From: Mactra quadrangularis
Taxonomy: Eukaryota > Mollusca > Bivalvia > Venerida > Mactridae
Length of the DNA: 64,000 bases
NCBI GenBank assembly: GCA_025267735.1
Contig: CM046307.1
Location: 38,493,231-38,557,230 of the forward strand
Direction: 5' to 3'
Shown here: positions 1-11,931 of the stretch, in pieces
How the letters are laid out: each line of letters opens with the position of its first letter
Numbering within the stretch: the stretch's first letter is position 1
Notes under the pieces: model-generated
Databases searched by the model: none
Told to the model about the DNA's origin: nothing
Seen by the model: the letters and a program-made list of their open reading frames with translations, nothing else
Made by a program: the position numbers and the translations under genes

Positions 1-100
1 ATGAAATTATGGTAAAAGTATCTGGTTGAAATTTTCTCCTAACAGATCTTAAAGTTCAGGATTTTGGGGATATAAGATATGGTTCTTTTTACCTACTTAT

Positions 101-230
101 TGACGAAAGTATGCGCTTAGTAGTAAATCCAGAGATTTAACCTTTTCAGGAGGAGTAAGGTGGACTGACCGCCCTTATGTGACCTATACAATGCGTTGCT
201 ATGGCATTAAACCCAACAAAAACAAACAAA
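101..230 (+). repeat. SINE fragment, 3' part without tRNA head
   Basis: Matches the complement of the tail half of the SINE at 6598-6901 (ACGAAAGTATGCGCTTAG, TGACCGCCCTTATGTGACC, GGCATTAAACCCAACAAAAA) and ends in an AAC-rich tail. The 5' tRNA-related head is missing. Confidence 0.75.
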
Positions 231-523
231 TCTGAATGAGGAATTTCTAAAATGTCTGGATTTAGATTGTTTTGTACTTAATAAGTTGCAGTGATGTATC
301 TATGGTTGACATAAGAGGAATACTATCTTAAAGTATTGACATAGAAATTGATTGAATAGAATTTATTCAGGAAGTTCATGGTCATACATCTTCAGTGGCT
401 CTCATCTAAAATTCTACCAACTGTTTAATTGAAATGTTAGTATTTATGCGCAGTATTAACACTGTTTATGATTATTCTTATGGCAATATTATAACTTAAT
501 GGTGTTAATGCAATATTATTTAA

Positions 524-600
524 GCTGCCCGGCTAGCTCAGTTGGTAGCACACAAGTCTACTGATCGAGGGGTCAAGAGTTTGATTCCCGGTGGAGCATT
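524..600 (+). repeat. Lone tRNA-like SINE head
   Basis: A-box TAGCTCAGTTGGTAG (534-548) and B-box GTTTGATTCC (579-588), the same head as in the SINE at 6598-6901, but followed by unrelated AT-rich DNA. Internal pol III promoter boxes are visible. The cloverleaf is degraded, so I do not call a functional tRNA. Confidence 0.7.
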
Positions 601-2404
601 TTCTGTTAACATATTTATAAATAAATGACTTAATGAAGTTTCTAACTAATCATTACTTGACATAAGAACGCTAAGCCCGGTACTAGTGGAAATTATTTTT
701 GGTTAGTGAAAATTACTGATTTCATATAGTCTGGCTATTTGCTATTATGCTCTTTATTATAGAATATAATAAATCGGTTTATTACTGTTAAAAACATAAG
801 ACAATGACTGATTGTATATCATTCTGTCTCTCCAGTCCCTCTTGATTTTACTTAATACCTGGTATATTAAAAATTAAAATTGAATGTTGTGACTTCTTGT
901 ACATGTATAAATAATATTTTTTCCAATTGAAACTTATTTTAATAGTGTGTTTAAACTGATCAACTATTACAGTATTGTGCTTGAGGGAATTTTACTTAGA
1001 TCTTGTCCCTATACTGATTTGTTACATATGGACCATATTGAAAATTGGTTTTAGCCAAACATGTTACCCACACCAAATGAAGTCGTTATATATTTTGATA
1101 TATATGCCAAAATGAAAAACAAATATGTCAATTTATGGTAGGATTGATAATATTGTTATTTCATGCCCTTGCAATTTAAAAATTGTCTCATAAACTGTTT
1201 ATTACTATTCAAATATTCAAATTATTATCAATGATGTATTTTCAAAACTCTTTGACAACTAATGTCATCTTTGAGTTCTCTAGATCATTGATCTGTTTTG
1301 GTGCCAAAATATATATGTATGTTTAATTTGGTTTAAATAACAAATTATCTGCCACAACATTCCAGTTTGAAATTATAGGAAAAATGGATTTTTTCATTTC
1401 ATGGTAACATATGTGTCCTATTTAGAATACTGAATATTTACTATCTAAAATGAAAATCCTGTCAAGTCTTAACCTTATAGACCAGTTCACGGGTGAAGTC
1501 ACAAGCACCTGCTACCTATATTTAGCTGATTTACTGGTTTGCAGAAAGAAACCAATGTTTGCATACATTTGATAGCAGCAGAAGTTTTTAAGTCATGATA
1601 ACTTTTTTATTTGTTGGCCGATTTTTATGATATATATATTGATAGAAACCTTTTAAAATTCATATTTTTAAAATTAAGGAGTTTGTCAAAATTTTGATTT
1701 GAAAAAAGATTTATTAGGTAATTTAAACCTGTCTTTTGAACAATCTTCTTGCTGGTTTGAAGCACTAGGTTTGAACACTCGCTAATAAAAAACGATTATG
1801 TTTCGACAAATAATTTTAAAATATTCAAAATATGAATTTCAAGACCTTTCTAATGATATAAGATACTAAATTGTTTGATGAAAAATGACTTAGTAATTGC
1901 AATTTTAAAATTACTGTTTTTTTCATTTTATCTACTCTCTATCATTTCTTGCCAACCATCAAATGGTTACCTGTATTTCTTATCAGCTACTTGTTACTAT
2001 TTATAGACTTCATGAAAATAACAATGAACTGGTCTATTGTGAAATTTCTTTTGCCATTTTGAAAATTGCACCATGGGAGTGGACCAAATGTCAAAGATAA
2101 GATTAATAGAAATTACCGTATCTATCGACTGTGTTTACTTGTATATAAGATACTAAGTTATGAAGAGTTTACCCTAGTAGACAATATTTACAATGGTTAT
2201 TTTAAAACTCAAAAATAAAGTAATGAACGATTTATTTCTAATCTGAAATGAAAAAAAGTTTTGTTAGTATTGTGACACCTTGGAAATTACTTTATACTTT
2301 AATGATTGACTAGTATGTTCAACAAGTTGAATTTAAATGATTGAAAACTGTAGTTGCTATGGTAACAGAAATTTTGTTATATGTATAACATATGTATAAT
2401 ATTA
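601..2404. other. AT-rich gene-free stretch
   Basis: No ORF or splice-linked exon seen. It contains a possible 13 bp inverted repeat (ATAGACCAGTTCA near 1480, complement near 2035) that could bound an old element of about 560 bp; weak. Confidence 0.4.
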
Positions 2405-2650
2405 TTCGGAACAACCTCGGCGATCATCTACGAAGATATACCTTGAAAATCAGACGCAGTAGGAATACAAGCAGGTTATAAGGTCCGGCGATTAACTCCC
2501 TGGCAAGTACTGGAGTTCAGATTCTATCACCACAGAAAAACTGAATTCCTTGAATTTCAACGTTTTCTAGGGAATCCAAGTTAGATCTACTTTTTCACCT
2601 CATGATATCCTAGGTTTATTTGCGTAGAAGATCGCCGAGGTAGTTCCAAA
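2405..2650. mobile_element. MITE-like element with 30 bp terminal inverted repeats
   Basis: Left end TTCGGAACAACCTCGGCGAT... pairs with the complement of the right end (GATCGCCGAGGTAGTTCCAAA) with few mismatches over about 30 bp. The internal 190 bp has no ORF. No convincing target-site duplication. Confidence 0.75.
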
Positions 2651-2892
2651 TGGTAAATATATATAAGGAACTTCTGTCTGTCTTGCATGGCTACCTAAAT
2701 TATTAAATATATATTTACTATGAAATGATATGAATTTGATTAGTTTAATGTACTATGCTTGGTAAATATATTTAGAAGTAACAGTGTACTAATACTGTTT
2801 TATTTCTATATCAATTCATGATTACTTACAGAAAATAAACACTGATTATACATTATTTGTCTTATAGTTTTCTATTTTAATCTACTCATAAG

Positions 2893-2972
2893 GGAGCTGG
2901 CCTGGCCGAGGGGTTACGATGTTGGACTGGTAATCATTGGATAGCCAGCTCCAAGTGGTTCAAACCCCATTA
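2893..2972 (+). repeat. tRNA-Ser-like SINE head
   Basis: TGGCCGAGGGGTTA (A-box) and GGTTCAAACCCC (B-box), with GATGTTGGACTGGTAATC between them, follow the pattern of a serine tRNA. A related head is on the minus strand at 61990-62055. It is directly followed by the tandem repeat at 2996. Confidence 0.65.
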
Positions 2973-2995
2973 AAAATCTACACGGATGCGCCTAA

Positions 2996-3640
2996 TTTCT
3001 ATAGTTTTGCCGGTTTTCATATATCTTGCTAAAATTTCTACTATATGGCTGCAGCAAAATAACATTTTTATTGTACTTAAAACTTTGCAAGCTATCAAAC
3101 CATCAGTAGAGGTGTTCAAGATCATGAAAACAACATTTATAAGCATAAAAATCATGTCTATCCAAGGATAATCAGGCATCCAAATTCTTGATTTTTCATA
3201 TCTCTATATAATCTCTACATTATGGTCACAGCAAAATTACATTCATATTGTACCCAGAACCTTGCAAATCATTATAAGTGATGTGAAAGGTCATAGAAAC
3301 AACATTAAAAAGCATAATATTATAAATCATGTTTATCCTAAGATTTTAAGGCATCAGGCTTTGCTGAATTTTCCTCGATCATGACAATTCCCTACTCTAT
3401 GGCCGCAACAAAATTACACTTGTATTGTACCGAGAACTTTGAAAGCTTGTGAACCATCAGTAGAGATGTTGAAAGTCATGGAAACAACACCTGTAAGCAT
3501 ATAAATCATGTTTTTCCTAAGAAATTCAGGCATCCAAATTGTTGATTTTTCATATATCTCGATATAATCTCTACTATATGGCCGCAGCAAAATTACATTT
3601 GTATTGTACTCAGAACTTTTGAAAGCTTGCAAAATATAAA
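2996..3640 (+). repeat. Tandem repeat, period about 177 bp, about 3.6 copies
   Basis: The landmark TATGG followed by GCAGCAAAAT or a variant recurs at 3044, 3221, 3398 and 3577, giving spacings of 177, 177 and 179. Shared blocks include CCATCAGTAGAG, GGCATCCAAATT and GATTTTTCATAT. Copies are clearly diverged. Confidence 0.85.
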
Positions 3641-4874
3641 TAGCTATGCTATACTAATTTAGTACGTGTTACACTTAAATACTTTTAAATAACAATGACG
3701 CCATACTGGAATATTCTTACTTAAAGCAACTAAACGAAGACAAAATCTTTATCATCAATCTAAAAACAAGTAATATTGTCTAAGAGACTGTATAATATAA
3801 CCGCCTTTGTATTATAATAACTCTCTCAAGCGGGTTCCCTTTTAGGGGTCAATTTCTTCAAAATATCAGTTTCTTATAAAAGTGTGGTACTTTAATAACA
3901 TGCAAATTATACTAGGGAGATACTCTCTCAACTAATCAAATTGCTTGAAAAGTGTTTGATAAAACTTACGCGACTATGTTGAGTGTTGGATGTATCATAT
4001 CGTTTTCCATTGATTTACTCGAGAAACCAGTGTGTGCAAGTTTTGGGTTCGCAAATATCTAAACTGATGCTAAAATGAAACGTCTCATTTCAACTACGTA
4101 CGGGGTATATAATTTTCATGATCAGAATAACAAGAGAAAACAGTAATGTTGTTAGCCTGTAAGAAGTCCTTAGTGACGCAGTTACTTAGTCACGTGTGCA
4201 ACGTGAGGTCTGTCGTTTTTATGCTGATAGAAAAAGTATCGACGTTGCCAGAATATAGCGACACTCACATAACATAATAGCTGGTCAATGTGATGTGTCC
4301 ACGAGATAACCTCAGCAAACAACGAGTTGTGACTGAAACTCGTTTTAAGACACTTATAAGTCTGAGGGTGTTACATAAGTCGAAACACGACTCATCACTG
4401 AAATCCCAACACCATGGCCGCGATGATACGAGTGTAGAGATAGACGTAAGGGACGGTGGGATAGCTTTAGAACTGGTCTGCGGTACGTTTTACGCCAAAC
4501 AAGTAGTTTTCCTCATTTCAAAATATGGTAGCGTAATGTCATTGGCAGTGGTTTCTTAGCGGAACCAATGAGACTGCCTCATTAATTATTCAGGATTACA
4601 AGATTTTTCTAACCGAATGGACCACGCACTGGCGCCAGAGTCCTCACTTTTTTAAATACGCACACATTTGGTATCAAATTGAAGGGAACGTTCTAAACTT
4701 TACATTAATAACTATTATTTGAAAATACGTTCTATGTATAACGTAAACGTCTATTGAATACAAGAAATGTTTTTTTAAAGTTGCAAATCAATTGCAATAG
4801 ATGATTTTGATTTAAAAGGTAACTACTGTTCAATCTAGTCGAGTAGTTTAAAGCCAAATTGCTATTTTTTGTCC
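3641..4874. other. Gene-free stretch with one unassigned 89-codon frame
   Basis: An open frame on the plus strand at 4290-4559 has no recognisable motif and no neighbouring exon; it may be chance. CpG is more frequent from 4150 onward than in the flanks. Confidence 0.35.
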
Positions 4875-5363
4875 TTATAACGAGTGTGACCACCTCGCTG
4901 ACGTCTTAACGTGGCCACACGTTGACGCATTGACCGCTCGTACTTTAAAACATCGGCATTTGAAAAACGTTCACATTCCTCCAACAACGCGACACATGAG
5001 CACAGCCGGTCCATTTCGTGCAATTTATGTCACTAGAACAGATTGTAAAATTTGGTCAACATATTCGTGTTCGTCAAGATTGCCATTTATAACACAACTG
5101 ACGTCGTGAAAACAATATTCACGCCCGTCTATGTCACAGATGTAGCTTCTGTCCTAAGTATGAACATTACTTTTAAGACATTGTCGTACCATATTGTATA
5201 AGATCCCATATTGTACAGCAGTTGCAGACGCCGTTCGGAACGGGTTACGGACGTGAGCCAACGTAATAGCTCTGTCAGTTCTGACGTTCGTAACTTTTGG
5301 TCGACCAGACATAGCTTTGTCTTTTATCGACCCCGTGGTGTCAAACAGCTCAATGATATTCAT
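4875..5363 (-). mobile_element. Tc1-like transposase remnant, internally deleted
   Basis: One minus-strand frame, broken by stops, reads from 5363 down to TAA at 4875. The N-terminal part (GSIKDKAMSGRPKV, then DRAITLAHVRNPFRTASATA) matches the helix-turn-helix linker of Tc1-family transposases (usual form SGRPRVTxxRQDRxIxxxHLRNRFRTAT). Further down, VINGNLDEHEYVDQIL resembles the catalytic-domain segment, and the end (RAVNASTCGHVKTSARWSHSL) resembles the usual RARGGHTRY terminus. About 160 codons remain of about 340, so much of the DDE core is missing; it cannot be active. No terminal inverted repeats identified. Confidence 0.75.
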
Positions 5364-6597
5364 TAGATAGTGTCCTCATAACTCTTGTATATCTTAAATT
5401 GCTTCCATGTGCAGTTTTGTCGCAGTTAACTAGAATGTATCTAAGTTTATTATGGATCAACTGTATCATGGGTCAATTTGTCAGACTGTTCTTGTATTTG
5501 TATAGAGGTATCACATTTAGGGATGTATCAAGAAAATAATCATAGTAGAAATACTTGATAGAGAAGATTTTCTTGGAGTTGGAATTGTGGTTTGAGGTTA
5601 TGAATCAAGTATCGATACTCATACAATTGCATGTTGAATCTTATATTTTGCATTGTATTATATATTAAAAATATCAAGTGATACAATGTCTGGGTTTTTT
5701 TCTACCTTATTATCACATATAATCAAAGTAAAAATGTATTTTGTCTGATATTCTGGACTTGAGACAAATATAAGAGCTACCAAAATCAAGAAATTACAAA
5801 TATCAGGGTACATTGTAAAAATAAAAAATAATTCCAGTTTAATTCTTGTTTTTGTTTCTTGGTGTTTATTGTGTTATTTCACATAGCTACCATTCTACAG
5901 CAGACAAGCAGATTTCAGACTGCTATAGCAATCAGCAAATGGATTTCATCTCTTATAACATGTTACCAACTTTGCATCATGATAGCAGGTACACTGAAAT
6001 GGAAAATATTTCCTTATGTCAAATGATTGGTAAATTCATTTAATATTAGTAAATTTGGACCAGATTTATTATTGACCCCTTCAACCAATTCATTATGTAT
6101 AAATGGTAGTGCCTATTTGATTATTCAGGGTCATTATGGCATATGTTTTTTTTCCTTGTGGTACTTAAAACATGATTGTTACACTGAAATACATGTGTAC
6201 AGAAAAAAATGATTGAATTAGTGTTGCATGAATTTTAGCTAAAACATTCCCTCAATGATGCGGGTAAAAAAAAATCTGGATTCTAGTGGATGTGGATAGC
6301 TTGACTTAATTGATACATGAAGTCAAACTTGAGCTATCCCCCTTCCTCGGAGTTATCAAGGATTCCAAATTAACAGAAAAACATGACCACTTCAGTATGA
6401 GAATACGTTTCAGTCGATTGTCTGGTTCTCGGCTCTAGCCAATAAGAATAGTGTTTCATGCTTAATTCTGCCTAGGCATACTATCTTACTGGTATACCCC
6501 GGTATTTCAATATTATCTTTCTGTGATGTTCAGAGATAAAAGGTCTTCAGCGACAAAGACTTGATAGAGAAATATTGATCTTTTACATGGTAAATAG
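5364..6597. other. AT-rich gene-free stretch
   Basis: Short frames at 5846-6212 have no recognisable content. A loose inverted repeat lies at 6272-6375 (GGATAGCT and AGCTATCC near its centre). Confidence 0.35.
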
Positions 6598-6901
6598 TTT
6601 GTTTGTTTGTTTTTGTTGGGTTTAACGCCATAGCAACACATATAACGGCTGTCAGTCAACCTACTCACTCCTGGAAAGGCTAAATCTCTTGATTTAGCTG
6701 TTAACCAACTACTAAGCCCATACTTTCGTCTGTGACTTTCAACTGCCCTACATAATTAAAAATCATTGGTAGAAGGGAGAATGGCCGTAGAAATAATTTC
6801 ATGACCAAGCTTCACGAAAGTATGCCCCGCCCGGGAATCGAACCCACGACCCCTTGATCAGATAACTAGCGTGCTACCAACTGAGCTAGTTGGGCGGCTA
6901 C
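6598..6901 (-). repeat. Full-length tRNA-derived SINE with MetaSINE-like core
   Basis: On the minus strand: tRNA-like head with A-box TAGCTCAGTTGGTAG and B-box GGTTCGATTCC, near-complementary acceptor-like ends (GCCGCCC and GGGCGGG), then a core of about 200 bp including GGCCATTCTCCC, AGTTGGTTAACAGCTAAATC and GGTTGACTGACAGCCGTTAT, then GGCGTTAAACCCAAC and an (AAAC)n tail. The core resembles the MetaSINE domain as I remember it. Confidence 0.85.
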
Positions 6902-7086
6902 AGGGTAAGTGGGTGAATGTATGATAAAAAACAAGGTGTTTATACGTTTACACGTATTCAGTTTATTTTTTCTATCTATATATACAAGGCTAATTAAAAT
7001 GGTATAAGTTTCCTAATTAAACATAACACTTACGTTACTAAATCAAAGCACTGAAAGTACTGGTGTATTCATTGTGTTTTTTCAAT

Positions 7087-7298
7087 TTTTGTTGGGTTTT
7101 ACGCTGTAGCAACACCTTATAAAGGTTATATTACAGCGGTCAGTCCACCTACTCACTGTTCCTGGAGTGGCTTTATCTCTGGATTTAGCTGTAAACAAAC
7201 TACATTTTGTACTTGGTGCATACTTCGTCAGTGACTGACTACTGTCCTACATGATTTAGAATCAGTGGAAGGAGGCAGAATGGCCGTAGAAATTATTA
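7087..7298 (-). repeat. Headless SINE fragment
   Basis: Core and tail of the family seen at 6598-6901, truncated before the tRNA head at ATGGCCGTAGAAATTATTA; about 190 bp from that copy in the same orientation. Confidence 0.75.
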
Positions 7299-9049
7299 AT
7301 GGTGATGATTACATGTTTTTTCATACTCTTTTCACAACAAAAATCTGCTTGAGTCATTTACAATATTGAACGATTGAAATTACTAATTACTATGATTACT
7401 GTTGTAATTAGTCAAGGCTATTAACTGTTACAATATGACTAACACATTGTTTAATTAGTTTGCGAGGAAAAAATTCTAATCTAGATGAGATTTAAAACTA
7501 TGTAATTGTTATCTGTTATGTGTGCTACATAGTACACATTTTTGAGTAAAGTTGAACAAACACCCTGCTACTAATCTATGATTTATATAGTAACTGAACA
7601 GAAAATAATGTATTTAACCCCCATTTCTGCTTATCATGAATGTCTTAGAAATTAATTTTACCTGTACTGATGGTGTTTAATGGTGAATGTTAAAATTTGC
7701 AGTTATAATTAAGAATAAATTGTTTGAGAAATTATATATTTTTTTCATTTGATTACTTGAATTAACAAAGAGGTTAATGTAGTCAAGTGAATGGGGTTAT
7801 TTTTTGGAAAATAGTTTAAAGTGTTTTATATGCACAAATTATCTATATGTATATCTTGTAAGAAAATAAACAAATGTTAAGATTCAAAGAGTTATATCTA
7901 AGTACCAGAGTTCATTATTACACACAAACTAGTTACTTTGACGAAAAAGTGATAAAATGTTCCAAACATTAATTATGTTGATGACTTCAACAAGTACAAA
8001 TAGTATATTCAATACATTAATTGATAGTATAATAATCATCATTTATATAATTAATATATTTAAGTTAAATGCAGTTATTGTATTTTTTTTAATGAGTATG
8101 TTGTATTAACAGTTTTTATTCAGGAATTTTCCTTAATCTCTCCAGTTTTTGTCAGATTACACGTTGGTGAAATGAAACTTTTCCATCATAAGCCTTTATT
8201 CTTTATTGAATAGATTTTATAGATTTAATAATCCCTTAGCTCTCACAGTGCTTCAAACTGTTCCTCCACAGAGAAAAAAATCTGCATTAATTTTTATTTT
8301 CTTGGAAGGGTTTGATACTCCAGTATCCAAGTCAGGGTGCTACTTATTGTATCATGGTCAACACTATTACTAGAAATTTAGGGTAGCACCCTTTTGACTT
8401 TTAGACACATGCATATGGCCCTGGATTATTTAGGTACATTAGGCTTAGAACTTAACAACAACCAACTATACTTTATTAAACCTGCAACAAAATTGTGTCA
8501 GCACCCCTCTAAAATTGAAATAAACCAAACCTTTTGACTCTAAGTGTATAAATATAGTCTTTATTATTTTGTAAATTGTGCTATATGTCTAAGCAAAATA
8601 CAACTACATGTATAGATTAACCAGCCTGTTAATTGTTAGCATTAATATTGCTAGAATGAAAAATCTCCTCAAAGTTCTACTTGCTTTAAGTAATTGATCG
8701 ACCTGCATTATTTTTACGATGCAAGGGGACATATAATGACGCCACACATCTAGAGTCAGCAGTGTATAGTGAGTTTTGAAGTAGACACTGTACTGAGTCT
8801 ACGTCAACGTTATACTGAGGTTAAATTAATTTAATGGCATATAGCGTGTTGAAAACTATATGCATTGCATGTGCTATTGACAATTTAAAGACTTAGTAAA
8901 TATTTCGTAAAAATGTACATGTGTACACTAATAATATTTCAGGTAATTTAGCATGAAAACATTACTTTTTGTTACCGTATTGGAGAAGTAATGCAGATCT
9001 CCGAAATTCTTGACGCAGTTAAAGTTTCGAGGAGCAGGAGAACAATAAA
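7299..9049. other. AT-rich gene-free stretch
   Basis: No gene seen. One 10 bp inverted repeat (AGGGTGCTAC near 8333 and GTAGCACCCT near 8385) encloses about 50 bp. Confidence 0.4.
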
Positions 9050-9790
9050 ATATTATTTTCTCTTTTCGGAATTTAAGCTGCCGTAAATCGGACGAATATT
9101 TATTGTGACCTCGACACAAACACGACCATTCTATTTTCGCAGGTCGTCAACCAATCTTCAAAGACGTCGACAAACTAGGTTGACCGCACACTAAACTTCT
9201 TCTAAACGCGTAAAGTCGATAATTACGCAACAATTAACTAAACAGTAAGGCAACAAGTGTCATCGAAACGTATACAGTTTGCATCATGCTAGATACGCAT
9301 GAATGCAGCGAGAGCATTTTTGGATAACGTTCATTGGTCGAGAGCGGGGTTAATGTATAATTAAATTAAATACTCCACCCCTCAAACGTTCAAATGATGG
9401 CACTAAGGTGTGATTCGACTTCAAACGCCGCGCGTGCTGTCAATCATTTACGCATAACTCCCTTACGACCCGAGTCTACATCCAGTCTGACATCGATCGA
9501 TAATCAGGATGTCGCCGTGACGTATTGATTGCTGGGATTATAGTTGTATACATCATAATTACTGCACAACGAGACAAACAAAGAGCTTGATAGATTAAAA
9601 TCGGCGATTTCCACACTTTTTAAAAATACCGACGCACGGCTGAAAAATTGCCCCGAGTCATAATTGACCCTCAGGAATATTTTCTCAAGCGTCAAAAATG
9701 CATATTGAATGATTTTCGTGCGTCAAAACCCGGAAGCTCGGGTCAAATGAGAGCCCTGGATAGTGTGACTTTTCCAATGATAGTTCACAC
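9050..9790. other. CpG-enriched stretch, possible promoter region
   Basis: CpG dinucleotides are visibly more frequent here (for example GCCGCGCGTG near 9428 and CGATCGAT near 9495) than in the AT-rich flanks, and an inverted CCAAT box (ATTGG) occurs near 9332. Two overlapping open frames (9504-9695 and 9648-9905) have no recognisable content. A promoter is only a guess. Confidence 0.25.
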
Positions 9791-10552
9791 TATTTTATTG
9801 CACAAGATTTTCAAAAGACCCCCTCCCCCCAATAAAAAAAAACCCACTACAAAACTGAGGATTTTCCAAAATTTACTGACTTACAAGTATTTAAACACGA
9901 TATAGTCATGTTAAATTTATTCATCAAAGGAATTGCATCCAATGCGCCGTAAAATTCAGATGTAATTGCACACGACCCGAACAGTTACAGTCCGGATATA
10001 CTAATCTTTAAAACAAACCCAATACGCGGGAATCAGCACTTGTACAGTATAATGTTTCTCATCTCTGTTACAAGTTAATCACTTCAAGTATATTCTGTGA
10101 CGTCATACAGAGCATCTGGTCAATTTCTCGCGCAGAAATACATAAAGTACCAGTCTCTATATGATGTTGCAAGTCATGATCTACTTTGTCTCGCGGAGTA
10201 TTCTGGCTTGGGTGCTGTTAGGGACAGGCGATCTAAAATCGTACTCAGATCGGAATACTACTATTAAACTCTTCTAGTAACAGAGTATTCATTGTTAACA
10301 CAATGAATACAAAAATGAACATAAAAACATTTATACAATAAGAGACACGTGTGCTAGAACACAAAAATATATTTAAATGCCTGTATGTGCTGCCCAATGA
10401 ATTTTTTATTAAAACAAATAAAGTATTTTTAAAGAGAACAAGTAAAATATAATTATACACATGTATGTAAATAATTTGATATTTTCTATGGCTTTAAAAC
10501 ACAGAACAAAGAAAATGCGTGTACTACACACTGGCACTAGAGTCCATATCAT

Positions 10553-11256
10553 AATCAAAGCGCCGATAGCGCTGTCAGACATAAACTTTAAACTTTTTCA
10601 TTTGATTAAACGTCTATTTCTTTATCACATATTCAATGGCGCTGTACAAAAATGTTATATAAAAAAATACATGTAAGTAAAAACCCTCCACCATAAAAAC
10701 ATAATGTATATACAATAACACACACACAAAAAAAGCTTTTATATTTCATATTTTTGGACCTACATCCTTCACAGATCATGATTAGACTTAATTTTATATC
10801 ACTAATTTCTTATTTATTTATATTTATTTTATATTGAAAACTGGTGTCCTGAACAGTATAACATGATGCTACTGTTAACCGGACATGTCCTGAACAGTGT
10901 AACATAACGCCACTGTTAACCAGACATTTCCCCAAAGGTGTCGAAACATCACCTTTAAAGGGCCCTTAATACATCCCCAAAGGTGTCGAAACATCACCTT
11001 TAAACATGGGGTTTTGGTAGAGTATATGGCTGTATACAACTCATGGCAGCGATGCAAGGGACTTTGACCTTACATAAACTAGATAAAATATACACGTGCT
11101 TCTTATCGTCTCCTTGTTAACGCGTAATGCGGACTATATTAATTGCAGTGGTAATTATCCTTTTATTTGCGCGCGCACAACCGAATGTAATCTTCCGCGA
11201 CAAATTTTGATGTGCATTTGCCAAAGTCCACTACTAAACATGGGGAAACCCCATGT
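10553..11256 (+). repeat. Dispersed repeat copy 1, with about 420 bp of extra internal sequence
   Basis: The outer parts (10553-10582 and 11003-11256) match, in inverse orientation, 59078-59355: AATCAAAGCGCCGATAGCGC at one end and GGGGAAACCCCATGT at the other, with long matches such as GTTAACGCGTAATGCG. The sequence 10583-11002 is absent from the other copy. Confidence 0.8.
10845..11004 (+). repeat. Two short tandem duplications with internal dyads
   Basis: TGTCCTGAACAGT...ACTGTTAACCGGACA is repeated at a 41 bp spacing (10845 and 10886), and CCCCAAAGGTGTCGAAACAT plus CACCTTTAAA is repeated at 45 bp (10930 and 10975). Each unit is itself a hairpin (AAAGGTG/CACCTTT and ACAGT/ACTGT). Confidence 0.8.
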
Positions 11257-11931
11257 AATAATGCGTACGTCCCTAAATTAGCCCATTCAATCTAGCGAAA
11301 AAAAAATAGGCTAATCTAGACAAAATTGCAACAGAATAAATTTTTGTACAACGTGAAAGTTCATAGTCATAGTAGTATCCAAAAAAAGTTGAATTAAAAC
11401 ATTCGAGGGGAAAGTCCTTTTTTGGGTCAAAACGTTGAAAATGTAAATCAAAGCGCTGAAGGCACTGATTTTTAGGGTTTGAAATTCATTTTTCATTACT
11501 TTCTCCTCATTATTTTGAATGCAACTTTTTTGTGTGTCTTATTGTATTGATAATATTTCGTACAGTATAAAAATATTTTCTGTTGCAATTTTGTCTAGGT
11601 TAAAAGTTAAATTGAATGGACTATATATATAGTTACCTGTGCATACATATATAATACTATTATGAAAGTACAGTTATAACTCGTACTCGAAAATGTATAC
11701 GGGACCGATTTTTAATTGTGTTTGTTGACAAACTATTAAATGTGTGCCTATTTAACAAGTGTAGGGACTCAGGTGCCAGTGGTACTACACAGTTCCTCTA
11801 ACCAAAGTATAAACATAATGCATATATTCATCATTCCATATATATTTACAACTTAAGAAACAATTCAAAATGAGTAGTCTTCAATGTATCTAAATGCAAA
11901 GAACACATTTCACGGTGTTTCAATCAGCTAA
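11257..11931. other. AT-rich flank, probable 3' UTR and downstream of the kinase gene
   Basis: No reading frame of note. I do not see a clear AATAAA on the minus strand close to the kinase stop codon. Confidence 0.35.

Noticed and set aside
524..600. Functional tRNA gene
   Set aside because: A- and B-boxes are present, but the stems are mismatched and identical heads occur in full SINEs nearby. The same reasoning applies to 6825-6901, 18900-18981, 20869-20950, 54659-54740 and 54985-55056.
4290..4559. 89-codon open frame
   Set aside because: No recognised domain, no adjoining exons and no upstream signal; likely chance in a CpG-richer stretch.
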